DNA from: Maribacter sp.
Lineage (GTDB): Bacteria > Bacteroidota > Bacteroidia > Flavobacteriales > Flavobacteriaceae
Direction of reading: 5' to 3'
Length of the DNA: 64,000 nt
Assembly: GCA_002749285.1 (NCBI GenBank)
Contig: PDPR01000014.1
Span: 99,727 to 163,726, forward strand
Shown in pieces: positions 8,872-17,632 of this stretch (position 1 is the first letter of the stretch; each line of letters begins with the position of its first letter). The notes beneath the pieces were generated by a model. The model was not told where the DNA came from. It saw only the letters and a program-made list of their open reading frames with translations, and made no database searches. The position numbers and the translations under genes are program-made.

Positions 8872-9669
8872 ATGTCCGCTAATAAAGAAAAAATAACCGC
8901 ATTAGTAATCTCTTTCAACGAAATAGGATATATTGAAAAATGTATTGAATCCGTTTCATTTGCGGATGAGATCATTGTAGTGGATTCCTATAGTACCGAT
9001 GGCACTTATGAGTACTTATTGAACCACCCTAAGGTCAAAGTGATCCAACACCCTTTTTCCAATTTCACTTCCCAAAAATCATTCGCCTTAAAACAGGCCA
9101 CCAACGATTGGGTATTGTTCTTGGATGCTGACGAGGTCGTAACGGAAGACCTTCAAAATGAAATAAGGGAAACCACAAACAACAACCCCAAACATGTAGC
9201 TTATTGGTTCTACCGAAAATTCATGTTCCAAAATGAACGGTTGTACTTTAGCGGTTGGCAAACCGATAAAAATTACCGCCTATTCAGGAAGAGTAAAGTG
9301 GCCTTTTCCAAGAAACGGATCGTACACGAGACTTTGGACATCAACGGCACATCGGGTAAATTCAAAAACAGACTCACACATTATTGTTATAAGGACTACG
9401 AGGCTTACAGAAACAAAATGATAATGTATGGAAGACTGAAAGCCAAGGAGGCATTTTCCAAGGGGAAACAATTCAGCTATGCCTTACTGCTCCTTAAACC
9501 TTCATGGAAATTCTTCAATAGCTATATCATCAGGTTAGGGTTCCTGGATGGCAGCAAAGGTATTATCATTTGTCATCTCGATGCCTTATGTGACCTGGAG
9601 CGCTATCGCGAACTTCAAAGACTTGAAAGGGAAGAACAGTGGTCCGGGGTTTTCAAGACGATGCCATAA
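8872..9669 (+). CDS. Family 2 glycosyltransferase, WaaE/KdtX-like
   Basis: GT-A fold sugar transferase using a nucleotide sugar at the cytoplasmic face of the inner membrane, of the type that adds a hexose to lipopolysaccharide core or similar glycans. It opens with ALVISFNEIGYIEKCIES, and FADEIIVVDSYSTDGT is the nucleotide-binding region. DADE near residue 86 is the metal-binding DxD motif. The C-terminal part FSGWQTDKNYRLFRKSKV...RIVHETL is typical of the WaaE-like subgroup. It is colinear along its whole length with residues 355-609 of the fusion protein at 11864. First gene of the surface-polymer cluster; it is followed by 342 bp without a gene. Confidence 0.88.
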   Translation: MSANKEKITALVISFNEIGYIEKCIESVSFADEIIVVDSYSTDGTYEYLLNHPKVKVIQHPFSNFTSQKSFALKQATNDWVLFLDADEVVTEDLQNEIRETTNNNPKHVAYWFYRKFMFQNERLYFSGWQTDKNYRLFRKSKVAFSKKRIVHETLDINGTSGKFKNRLTHYCYKDYEAYRNKMIMYGRLKAKEAFSKGKQFSYALLLLKPSWKFFNSYIIRLGFLDGSKGIIICHLDALCDLERYRELQRLEREEQWSGVFKTMP

Positions 9670-9745
9670 TCCCTTTTTTAGATCTTTTACCAGCTTTTCG
9701 AACAATAGAAATCCAATCCTTGTTTTTTCCAACGTTTTAATTTGG

Positions 9746-9774
9746 TAGGTTTGCATGGAATTTATTTCATGCAA
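9746..9774 (+). promoter_or_regulatory. -7 box with adjoining inverted repeat upstream of the TagF-like gene
   Basis: TAGGTTTG (9746-9753) matches the -7 consensus, with TTG at 9720-9722 upstream (23-bp spacer, slightly long). Immediately overlapping it, TTGCATG (9751-9757) pairs with CATGCAA (9768-9774), extendable inward by A-T and G-T pairs to about 11 bp. The dyad would sit at the transcription start and could be an operator. The remaining sequence to 10011 is AT-rich and holds no recognisable gene. Confidence 0.45.
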
Positions 9775-10011
9775 TCATTACTATCGTATACGTAGTGTTT
9801 TTACTCTTGAAGAATATCAAAGAGCTGTTATATTGCGTAATCGTTGTTCTTGCTACTTGCGAAAGCGCCTATTGGATTTGATTACTTGATCACTCTTGAA
9901 CTTACTCAAAGGGATAGGTAATATCCTAAAATGATTTTTGGTTGAAATTTTATTATGGTGAATAAGGCCTAAAGGATTTATCATATTTTAAGATTATTTG
10001 TTTTGGATAAA

Positions 10012-11184
10012 ATGGTTGACAAAAAAATTAGAATTGGGTTTTTATACTTTGAGGAAATCCATCATATTCCCCATTTTATCGGAATAGCATCAGAACTTTC
10101 GAAAAATGGAAAATATGAAGTGGATGTCCTAACCTATAATTCTGACCACATCTATCTATATCGATTAATAAAACTTCTCAATGCCAAGAACATCCATGTC
10201 AAAACCTTGGAACAACCTTTATATAGAAAGGCTATTGATCGAATAACAGGCAGAAAAAAGCCTAGCTCTGTCTATTTGTACAGAAAACACAAGAATTTAT
10301 TTCTCACTTATGATGCATTGGTCTTCACAGAAAAAAACCATGCATTTATCCATAAGAAGAGAGGTAGAAAAAAGAAACCCTTCCTAATTATAGCAAATCA
10401 TGGGGCTCCTGGCAGAGGTTACTCCTTTCAACCCGCGGTAAAACTATTCGACCTAGCACTTTTGTGTGGTAATTTTTATGTGGATCGCTTAAAAAAGGAA
10501 AATCTATTAATAGAAAACCATGCGGTTATAGGGTATTCAAAATTCGATGTTATCTCTAAGGACAAACAAGACACCCGTCTTTTCCCAGACAACAAACCCA
10601 TTGTTTTATATAATCCACATTTCAACAAAATAAATTCCTCTTGGTACACCCATGGCTTAAAAGTCCTTGAGTATTTTCACAATTCAAAGGATTACAATCT
10701 GGTTTTTGCCCCACACATCTATCTCTTTAATAGAAAAGGCTTTTTAAAACCAAGTATCATTGACAAAAAATATTTCAATGTCCAGAACATCCATATTGAT
10801 TTGGGAAGTATAAAAAGTTCAAATATGAGCTATACCCTAAATTCCGATATTTATCTCGGCGATGTGTCCAGTCAAATTTTTGAATTTGGGATAAAACCAA
10901 GACCTTCAGTATTCATCAATGCCTTGAGGATTCCTAAAGACAAATGGAAGAACGATCTTAACCATAGATTTTGGAAAACCGGGGAAGTCATCGAAGACAT
11001 TAATGAATTTGAAACCGCTTTACATAAATTTGAAGAAAAAAAAGACCAGTACTTATCAACCCAAAAACAAATTTTCACAGATAATTTCTATATTGACGAG
11101 CACAATTCCGCAAGTAAAAAAGGAGCACTTGCCATTGATGATTTTATGACCAAGAAAAATGCTTTAAAACCGAATAAATTATGA
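10012..11184 (+). CDS. CDP-glycerol glycerophosphotransferase-like (TagF-type) GT-B protein
   Basis: A 390-aa GT-B fold protein resembling the teichoic-acid polymerase/primase family (TagF/TagB). The clearest signature is SDIYLGDVSSQIFEFG at about residues 281-296, the activated-donor binding loop of that family, followed by a proline-rich acceptor-side segment. Members transfer glycerol-phosphate or ribitol-phosphate units onto glycan carriers; donor and acceptor here are unknown. I choose ATG 10012 over TTG 10003. The gene overlaps the next by 4 bases (ATGA), showing an operon. It is more AT-rich than its surroundings. Confidence 0.72.
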   Translation: MVDKKIRIGFLYFEEIHHIPHFIGIASELSKNGKYEVDVLTYNSDHIYLYRLIKLLNAKNIHVKTLEQPLYRKAIDRITGRKKPSSVYLYRKHKNLFLTYDALVFTEKNHAFIHKKRGRKKKPFLIIANHGAPGRGYSFQPAVKLFDLALLCGNFYVDRLKKENLLIENHAVIGYSKFDVISKDKQDTRLFPDNKPIVLYNPHFNKINSSWYTHGLKVLEYFHNSKDYNLVFAPHIYLFNRKGFLKPSIIDKKYFNVQNIHIDLGSIKSSNMSYTLNSDIYLGDVSSQIFEFGIKPRPSVFINALRIPKDKWKNDLNHRFWKTGEVIEDINEFETALHKFEEKKDQYLSTQKQIFTDNFYIDEHNSASKKGALAIDDFMTKKNALKPNKL

Positions 11185-11864
11185 AAATCGTAATCTTAGC
11201 TGCAGGGATTGGTTCCCGATTGGGCAATCCATTTCCCAAACCCTTGACCCCTTTGAACAACGGAAAGAGTATCATGGGTATGCAAATAGATAATTTGACG
11301 GAATATTTCAATATAGATGACATCAATATCGTAGTCGGTTTTAAAAAAGACCTGATTATGGAACGCTTTCCTGAAGCCACCTACATCTACAACCCCTTTT
11401 TTGATAGGACCAATACATCGAAAAGCTTACTGAAAGCCCTAAAAAAGAACAAGGACCAATCGGTACTCTGGTTAAACGGGGATGTTGTTTTTGATACCCG
11501 TTTATTGAAGGAATTATCTTCCCACATCCAAAGGGAACAATCCTTTGTCGCCGTAAACACCAATAAAGTGGCCGAGGAAGAGGTGAAATACACTTTAAAA
11601 AACGATTATATCAACGAGCTTTCCAAAACTGTGAAAAACGGATTGGGCGAGGCCGTTGGCATAAACTTTATCGCAAAAAAAGACATTCAAAACTTTATAT
11701 CCAGATTGGAGGAATGTGATGACAATGACTATTTTGAGCGCGGTTTGGAACTGGCCATAGAAAAAGACCAACTTCAGATAAGTGCTGTTGACATCTCCGC
11801 TTTTGATTGTATGGAAGTCGATTTTAAGGAGGATCTGGACAATGCAAATAATCTTTTTCGTTAA
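11181..11864 (+). CDS. LicC-like NTP transferase (sugar or alcohol phosphate nucleotidyltransferase)
   Basis: Rossmann-like nucleotidyltransferase (227 aa) that starts with the pyrophosphorylase loop LAAGIGSRLGNPFPKPL. WLNGDVVFD holds the metal-binding Asp near residue 98. The order of motifs, including a Y-N-x-x-x-x-x-x-N-x-x-S segment (YNPFFDRTNTSKSL), is that of LicC-type phosphocholine cytidylyltransferases rather than hexose-1-phosphate enzymes. It probably makes the activated CDP-linked donor for the flanking TagF-like proteins (inference). Overlaps the upstream gene by 4 bases and the downstream gene by 1. Confidence 0.75.
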   Translation: MKIVILAAGIGSRLGNPFPKPLTPLNNGKSIMGMQIDNLTEYFNIDDINIVVGFKKDLIMERFPEATYIYNPFFDRTNTSKSLLKALKKNKDQSVLWLNGDVVFDTRLLKELSSHIQREQSFVAVNTNKVAEEEVKYTLKNDYINELSKTVKNGLGEAVGINFIAKKDIQNFISRLEECDDNDYFERGLELAIEKDQLQISAVDISAFDCMEVDFKEDLDNANNLFR

Positions 11865-13693
11865 TGAAGGTCATTCTTTTTTGTCAAAATGCCTATGCTT
11901 TCGGGATTATGGATCCCATTCAGGAAGTACTGAAATCAAAATCCCATGAATACCTGTGGTATATTCCCAAGAAGCTTTTTGGTGGGTTTCCGTTCAAGAG
12001 GGAAAAACACACCACTAGCATTTTGGATCTGCAATTATTCAAAGCGGATGCCATCTTCGTCCCTGGCAACGAGGTGCCCTATTACCTAAGAGGCCTTAAA
12101 GTACAGATATTCCATGGCCTGGCCGGGGAAAAAAAAGGTCATTTCCATATTCGGAATTATTTTGACCTTTATTTGACCCAAGGCCCCTACTTCACCAAAA
12201 AATTCAATGAATTAAAGGCGAAATACAAGAATTTTGAAGTCATCGAGACGGGTTGGCCCAAATTGGATGTTTATGGAAAGGACCACGATGCCCACGAAAA
12301 GGACAAGGAAAATATTTTAAAGCAGTTTGGTACGGATAAAATCATACTTTTCGCCCCTACATTTTCCCCTAGGCTCACTGCCGCCCCCTTTTTATTGAAT
12401 GAGATTGAAGAACTTGCCCAATCCACGGGCTATGTGATCTTTGTAAAATTCCATGACCTAATGGCCCCGGAATGGATCACCGCCTATAAAAACCTTGGCC
12501 ATCGAATTCCGAACATCATCTTTCAAGAAGAGAAAAACATCATTAAATTTTTATTACAGGCCGATATTCTGATCAGCGATACTTCATCGGTAATCTATGA
12601 ATTCCTGCTCCTGGACAAACCCGTAATTTCCTTTAGGAACATCTCGGACAATATACAATGGGACGATTCGAGGGAATATACCGGACTAACAAAAAAAGTA
12701 CTTGACAATATCCATAATGATCCGTTTAAATCGCAACGCGATGTTGTCAATCAGGAATATCATCCCTATAGGGACGGTAATTCCGCACAACGTATGGTTG
12801 ATGCTGTTGAATCCTACATTGGAAAAAACGGAGTACCTGAAACCAGGGATTTATCATTGTCCCGGAAATTGAAAATCAACAATTTGTTCGGCAAACCCAT
12901 TACACAACCATGGAACGGAAACAAAAGGAACAAATTATCAGCATTATTGATCACTTATAATGAAATCGATAATATCGAGGAAGTTTTGGAGAACATAAGC
13001 TTTGCCGATGAAATCATCGTTGTAGATTCCAATAGTACCGACGGCACTATTGATATTATAAAAGAATACCCGAACGTTAAACTTATACAACGTCCCTTTA
13101 AAAATTATACCGATCAAAAATCCTTCACCATGGATCAGGCGACCAACGACTGGATATTGTTCATGGATGCTGATGAACGGCTGACCGACCCCCTTAAAAA
13201 TGAAATCTTGAAAACAATCAATTCCGATATGGAAAAGCCTGTGGCGTTCATGTTTTTAAGAACCTTTATGTTCAAGGACAAAATCTTGCGGTTTAGTGGA
13301 TGGCAAAGTGACAAGAATTATCGCCTTTTCAGAAAAAGCAAGGTCAGATTCGACAAAGAACGGATCGTTCATGAAACCCTTATAATAGATGGCAAATCAA
13401 GTGTCTTAAAAAACAGATTGATACATTACTCCTACAGTAGCTACGAGGACTATAAGGGCAAGATGGTCAAATACGGGCAGATGAAGGCCATTGAGGAACA
13501 CGAAAAAAACAAGAGGCCCTATTTTTATCATTTCATATTCAGACCCCTTTATAAATTTTTGAACCATTACGTCTTGCGATTGGGGTTCCTGGATGGACGA
13601 AAAGGAATCATCATTTGTTATTTGAATGCACTTGGGGTGTATTCGAGATATAAAGAATTGAAGCGCCTTAGAAGTTTAGATAAAAACCTATGA
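11864..13693 (+). CDS. Fusion of TagF-like glycerophosphotransferase and WaaE-like GT2
   Basis: A 609-aa two-domain protein. Residues 1 to about 330 form a TagF-like GT-B module with the signature ADILISDTSSVIYEFLLLD near residue 238. Residues about 355-609 form a complete GT2 module (ALLITYNEIDNIEE, FADEIIVVDSNSTDGT, DADE) that aligns end to end with the separate GT2 at 8872. One polypeptide would therefore couple addition of a phospho-alcohol unit to addition of a sugar. The ATG overlaps the upstream stop (TAATG), and the stop overlaps the tsaC start (ATGA), so translation is coupled on both sides. Confidence 0.82.
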   Translation: MKVILFCQNAYAFGIMDPIQEVLKSKSHEYLWYIPKKLFGGFPFKREKHTTSILDLQLFKADAIFVPGNEVPYYLRGLKVQIFHGLAGEKKGHFHIRNYFDLYLTQGPYFTKKFNELKAKYKNFEVIETGWPKLDVYGKDHDAHEKDKENILKQFGTDKIILFAPTFSPRLTAAPFLLNEIEELAQSTGYVIFVKFHDLMAPEWITAYKNLGHRIPNIIFQEEKNIIKFLLQADILISDTSSVIYEFLLLDKPVISFRNISDNIQWDDSREYTGLTKKVLDNIHNDPFKSQRDVVNQEYHPYRDGNSAQRMVDAVESYIGKNGVPETRDLSLSRKLKINNLFGKPITQPWNGNKRNKLSALLITYNEIDNIEEVLENISFADEIIVVDSNSTDGTIDIIKEYPNVKLIQRPFKNYTDQKSFTMDQATNDWILFMDADERLTDPLKNEILKTINSDMEKPVAFMFLRTFMFKDKILRFSGWQSDKNYRLFRKSKVRFDKERIVHETLIIDGKSSVLKNRLIHYSYSSYEDYKGKMVKYGQMKAIEEHEKNKRPYFYHFIFRPLYKFLNHYVLRLGFLDGRKGIIICYLNALGVYSRYKELKRLRSLDKNL

Positions 13694-14259
13694 CCGATTT
13701 TACCAAGGAAATAAATAATTGTGTCGAAACCCTATCCCAGGGCGGACTTATCCTCTACCCCACCGACACGGTCTGGGGTATAGGTTGTGATGCCACTAAC
13801 GAGGCCGCTGTAAAAAAAGTCTATGATTTGAAACAACGTGAGGATTCCAAGGCACTCATTTGCTTGGTGGCCAATGATGCGATGCTCGAAAGATATGTGG
13901 GGAAAGTACCCGAGGTGGCCTATGACATTCTGGACCTAACGACCAAACCAACGACCATCATTTACGACGACCCAAAAGGGTTGGCCAAAAATGCCATTGC
14001 CCAAGACAATACCATCGCCATTAGGGTCGCTTCGGACAAATTCTGCCAATACTTGACCAACAAATTCAAGAGACCCATAATCGCCACATCGGCCAACTTA
14101 GCTGGCGAAAAAACACCAAGGGGTTTTAATGGAATAAGCGACCCTATTTTAAAAGGTGTTGACTATATCGTAAATTTGGGCCACGACAAAAAAAACGGGC
14201 CACCCTCATCCATTATCAAATTAGGTAATGATGGTACCGTTAATATAATCCGCCAATAG
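13690..14259 (+). CDS. tsaC: L-threonylcarbamoyladenylate synthase (YrdC/Sua5 family)
   Basis: Makes threonylcarbamoyl-AMP from threonine, bicarbonate and ATP, the first step of t6A37 tRNA modification. The 189-aa protein is a single YrdC domain without the extra Sua5 domain. It shows LYPTDTVWGIGCDA, KVYDLKQREDSKAL and the ATSANLAGEKTP segment. It overlaps the fusion glycosyltransferase by 4 bases and lies 2 bp before the CCA enzyme, so two tRNA-maturation genes are transcribed with the surface-polymer genes. Confidence 0.93.
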   Translation: MTDFTKEINNCVETLSQGGLILYPTDTVWGIGCDATNEAAVKKVYDLKQREDSKALICLVANDAMLERYVGKVPEVAYDILDLTTKPTTIIYDDPKGLAKNAIAQDNTIAIRVASDKFCQYLTNKFKRPIIATSANLAGEKTPRGFNGISDPILKGVDYIVNLGHDKKNGPPSSIIKLGNDGTVNIIRQ

Positions 14260-14261
14260 CA

Positions 14262-15686
14262 ATGCAGAAGAACCACAAAGAAGCACTACGGAACCCGATT
14301 TTCAATATACTTTCAGAAGCCGCGGACGAGCTTAATGTGGAGAGTTATGTGATTGGTGGGTTTGTGCGTGACTATTTGCTAGAACGAGGCAATCCCAAGG
14401 ATATTGATGTAGTGGCTGTCGGTAGCGGCATTGAATTGGCCAAGAAAGTAGCCCATAAGCTATCGGGAAATACGAAAATATCAGTTTTCAAGAACTTTGG
14501 GACTGCCATGATAAAGCATGGCGATTTGGAGTTGGAATTTGTAGGGGCACGAAAAGAAAGCTATGACCGGAATAGTCGAAAGCCCTTTGTTGAGGATGGC
14601 ACGCTGAAAGAAGACCAGGAACGCCGTGACTTTACCATAAACGCATTGGCCTTATCGCTGAATGGTTCAAATTTCGGGGAACTGTTGGATCCCTTTAATG
14701 GGATTGTTGACTTAGGGGACAAAATTATCAGGACCCCCTTGGAACCAGGCATCACATATTCCGATGACCCTTTGCGTATGATGCGGGCCATACGTTTTGC
14801 CACCCAATTGGGTTTTGTGATCGAATTGAGATCCTTACAGGCCATAACGGAAAACAAAGAACGCATCCAAATCGTTTCCAAAGAACGGATTGTTGATGAA
14901 CTGAATAAAATACTGGCCTGCCCTAAACCTTCCATCGGACTGTCCTTATTGCACAAAACCGGACTCCTCCATTACATACTTCCCGAACTCACGGCCTTGG
15001 AAGGTATCGAAGAGATCGAGGGCCAACGTCATAAAGACAATTTTTGGCATACACTCGAAGTTGTCGACAACATAGCCAAGACCACAGAAAACCTTTGGTT
15101 GCGCTGGGCCGCCTTATTGCATGACATTGGCAAGGCTCCTACCAAAAAGTTCCATAAAAAAATCGGTTGGACATTTCATGGCCATGAATTCATAGGATCC
15201 AAGATGGTCTATAAGCTCTTCAAGAGATTGCGCATGCCCTTGAACGACAAAATGAAATTCGTTCAAAAAATGGTATTGATGAGCTCCAGGCCTATTGTCT
15301 TGGCCGAGGAATTCGTAACCGATTCCGCTGTTAGGAGGTTGGTGTTCGATGCTGGTGATTTTGTAGATGACCTAATGACCTTATGCGAGGCGGACATTAC
15401 CACCAAAAACCCCAAAAAGCAAAAAAAATACAAGAATAATTTCAAAATGGTCCGGGCCAAGATTATCGAAGTCGAGGAACGGGATCATGTCCGTAATTTC
15501 CAACCCCCCATCTCTGGGGAAGAGATCATGAGCTTCTTTGGCCTTAAACCATCCAAGGAAATCGGGATTATAAAAGCTGCTATCAAAGAAGCTATCCTAG
15601 AAGGTGAAATCCCCAACGAACATGAAGCTGCCAAAGAATTTATGATCCAAGAAGGAATGAAGATAGGTTTGACCCCCAAGCAATGA
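14262..15686 (+). CDS. CCA-adding tRNA nucleotidyltransferase / poly(A) polymerase family with HD domain
   Basis: Class II nucleotidyltransferase. The head domain shows IGGFVRDYLLERGNPKDIDV with the catalytic DxD carboxylates, and the neck shows DPLRMMRAIRFATQLGF. An HD-type region near residue 288 reads LHDIGKAPTKKF. At 474 aa it fits the Bacteroidota CCA-adding enzymes that repair or build tRNA 3' ends. A poly(A) polymerase role cannot be excluded from sequence alone. Last gene of the transcription unit that begins in the polymer cluster; a terminator-like hairpin follows about 200 bp later. Confidence 0.9.
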   Translation: MQKNHKEALRNPIFNILSEAADELNVESYVIGGFVRDYLLERGNPKDIDVVAVGSGIELAKKVAHKLSGNTKISVFKNFGTAMIKHGDLELEFVGARKESYDRNSRKPFVEDGTLKEDQERRDFTINALALSLNGSNFGELLDPFNGIVDLGDKIIRTPLEPGITYSDDPLRMMRAIRFATQLGFVIELRSLQAITENKERIQIVSKERIVDELNKILACPKPSIGLSLLHKTGLLHYILPELTALEGIEEIEGQRHKDNFWHTLEVVDNIAKTTENLWLRWAALLHDIGKAPTKKFHKKIGWTFHGHEFIGSKMVYKLFKRLRMPLNDKMKFVQKMVLMSSRPIVLAEEFVTDSAVRRLVFDAGDFVDDLMTLCEADITTKNPKKQKKYKNNFKMVRAKIIEVEERDHVRNFQPPISGEEIMSFFGLKPSKEIGIIKAAIKEAILEGEIPNEHEAAKEFMIQEGMKIGLTPKQ

Positions 15687-15884
15687 CAAATCCATTTCCC
15701 TATATGGAAATCGACCATAAAAGGATGTTTCAAACCTATCTGGCCAACATTTTCAATCAAGGTACAAAACACCGGCAACCATAAGAGCCCCCAAGAGCAC
15801 AATACACATATACGCACAAGGGGTGTAGGCAAACTGCCTTGATCAGGTTTATTACGGCAAAAAACATCATAAGTGTTGGACAAT
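15687..15884. other. Intergenic stretch after the CCA enzyme, no gene recognised
   Basis: I see no supported gene. A minus-strand frame encodes a short hydrophobic peptide (ALMVAGVLYLD) but has no convincing start and is preceded by an in-frame TGA. Confidence 0.4.
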
Positions 15885-15916
15885 AAAAAAGGAAATATAA
15901 AATTCCTTCCTTTTTT
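15885..15916. terminator. A/T-flanked hairpin terminator
   Basis: AAAAAAGGAA (15885-15894) pairs perfectly with TTCCTTTTTT (15907-15916) around a 12-nt loop. The T run makes it a terminator on the plus strand, and the A run gives the same on the minus strand. Confidence 0.65.
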
Positions 15917-15962
15917 TATGGGTTAATCCTTCGATAAGCATACGGATATTCGAAAAGAGTAG

Positions 15963-15970
15963 TAATTTTG
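15963..15970 (+). promoter_or_regulatory. -7 box of the heme A synthase promoter
   Basis: TAATTTTG matches TAnnTTTG, 15 bp before the start codon, implying a very short leader of about 9 nt. Confidence 0.5.
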
Positions 15971-15985
15971 TAGGTGTTCTAATAC

Positions 15986-17032
15986 ATGCCTTATCATATG
16001 TTCAAAAAATTCCATACAATTTCTAAAATTGCTTTGGTATTGGTTTACTTGGTGATTATTGCAGGTGCCGTGGTTCGTATGACAGGAAGTGGAATGGGCT
16101 GCCCTGATTGGCCTAAGTGTTTTGGACACCTTATACCCCCCACGGATGAATCCCAGTTGCAATGGCAATCTGGCCAAGATTATCAAAAAGGACAGGTTAT
16201 CATCCTTAATGAATCCCTGCAAGTAGCAAAGGAGGATTTTACCAGTGGCGACAAACTGGAAATGCACCATTGGGAAACCTACACAAAACATGACTATGCG
16301 GAATTCAACCCATGGCATACTTGGATCGAGTTCATAAATCGCCTTTTTGGTGCCTTGGCCGGACTGGGCACATTGGTTTTGGCATTTGCCTCTTTTGGTT
16401 ATTGGAAAAAAAAGAAACGCATTACCTTATTGTCATGGCTGGTGGTTTTCGGAATGGGTTTTCAGGCATGGTTGGGCGCGACCGTAGTGTATTCGGTACT
16501 TGAGCCTGTCCGTATTACCCTACATATGGTCATGGCCTTGTTCATAGTCGCCATTCTGCTATACCTTGTTTTCATTTCCAAGGAAAGAACAAAAAATCAT
16601 TTTTATGATTCCAAAACAATGATCTTACTGACCATTGTTTTTGGGATGACCCTGATACAGATCGTTCTGGGAACCCAGGTAAGACAGTTTGTGGACCAAC
16701 AGATTGACCTAATTGGCGAAACAGGTAAAAACCTATGGTTGAGCAAGCCTATCATCTCATTTTATATCCACAGGTCATTTTCAATCGTGGTCGTTCTTTT
16801 CAATCTTTATCTGGCATATAGGATATACAACTTGAATATCGGTCTTACAAAAATAAACTGGGTATTGACCATACTGCTTGTTGAGGTCATTTCAGGAATG
16901 GCGATGTTCTATTGGAATTTCCCCTTTATGAGCCAGACTTTACATTTGGTATTGGCCTCGTTGCTCTTTGGCATACAATTCTATTTGGTATTGGAATCCT
17001 ATAATGCGGATAGAGATCATAAAACTTTGTAA
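15986..17032 (+). CDS. ctaA: Heme A synthase, COX15/CtaA family
   Basis: Inner-membrane enzyme that oxidises heme O to heme A for cytochrome c oxidase. The 348-aa protein has eight predicted membrane spans with the family histidines (HHWETYTKHDYAEFNPWH loop, LHMVMALF, FYIHRSFS and LHLVLAS). The segment MTGSGMGCPDWPKCFG after the first span is diagnostic, including the paired cysteines. ATG 15986 is used; a second ATG four codons later is possible. No oxidase subunits are nearby. Confidence 0.92.
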   Translation: MPYHMFKKFHTISKIALVLVYLVIIAGAVVRMTGSGMGCPDWPKCFGHLIPPTDESQLQWQSGQDYQKGQVIILNESLQVAKEDFTSGDKLEMHHWETYTKHDYAEFNPWHTWIEFINRLFGALAGLGTLVLAFASFGYWKKKKRITLLSWLVVFGMGFQAWLGATVVYSVLEPVRITLHMVMALFIVAILLYLVFISKERTKNHFYDSKTMILLTIVFGMTLIQIVLGTQVRQFVDQQIDLIGETGKNLWLSKPIISFYIHRSFSIVVVLFNLYLAYRIYNLNIGLTKINWVLTILLVEVISGMAMFYWNFPFMSQTLHLVLASLLFGIQFYLVLESYNADRDHKTL

Positions 17033-17037
17033 CTTTG
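17030..17037 (+). promoter_or_regulatory. -7 box overlapping the ctaA stop codon
   Basis: TAACTTTG starts on the ctaA TAA. It would give the 17060 gene its own short transcript with a leader of about 16 nt. Confidence 0.55.
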
Positions 17038-17059
17038 CACCCTCTCAAAAATCGAGTCA

Positions 17060-17557
17060 ATGATATATAAGATCCGTATTATCTTGGATGCCAATGATGA
17101 TATCTTCAGGGATATTGAAATCGGGGCACATAGCTCAATGGAGGAATTCCATAATACCATTACCCAGTCCTTTGGCCTTCTGGGCAATGAAATGGCCTCA
17201 TTTTATACCTGTGACGAAAACTGGAAACAAGATGGGGAAATCGCCCTTTTCGACATGAACGAAAATGGTTCCGACCTTCGCTTGATGAACGAAACCTATC
17301 TTGGGGACATTCTTGGTGAGAAAACCCCTAAACTTATCTATGTCTATGATTTCATGAATATGTGGACGTTCTTTGTAGAGTTGGCCGATATTGTCGATGA
17401 AGAACCCGGACGGTCATATCCAAATGTACTTTTCGGCTTTGGGGAGTTGCCCGAATCACCTCCTGAACGAAAATTCGAAGCGGAAAATACGTCAATCGAT
17501 TTTGATGATACCATTGACAACTATGATGGGCTGGATTTTGACGAAAATTGGAATTGA
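17060..17557 (+). CDS. pRiA4b ORF-3 / IS1096 TnpR-like family protein
   Basis: A 165-aa acidic protein of the family named after plasmid pRiA4b ORF-3 and the passenger gene of IS1096. It starts with a beta strand of family type (YKIRIILDANDDIFRDIEI), then a helix (MEEFHNTITQSFG), the FYTCDENWKQDGE loop and YVYDFMNMWTFFVEL. The C-terminal 40 residues are very acidic and probably disordered. No transposase or repeat is adjacent, so it looks like a resident chromosomal gene. Function unknown. Confidence 0.8.
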   Translation: MIYKIRIILDANDDIFRDIEIGAHSSMEEFHNTITQSFGLLGNEMASFYTCDENWKQDGEIALFDMNENGSDLRLMNETYLGDILGEKTPKLIYVYDFMNMWTFFVELADIVDEEPGRSYPNVLFGFGELPESPPERKFEAENTSIDFDDTIDNYDGLDFDENWN

Positions 17558-17632
17558 GTCCGTGCCCGTTTTACACAATCGGTTCCAAAAGAACCATCCA
17601 TAGAACAAATAACACCTAACCCCCAACTAGAA

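Noticed and set aside
9755..9886. A 43-codon frame in the gap inside the polymer cluster
   Set aside because: Starts within the inverted repeat and shows no conserved-looking pattern; probably chance.
15485..15883. Minus-strand frame and a short hydrophobic peptide after the CCA enzyme
   Set aside because: Half of it is antisense to the CCA enzyme; the hydrophobic part has no start codon before an in-frame stop.
17060..17557. Possible insertion sequence, suggested by the IS1096 passenger-like gene
   Set aside because: No transposase, terminal inverted repeats or target duplication around it; the family is common as an ordinary chromosomal gene.
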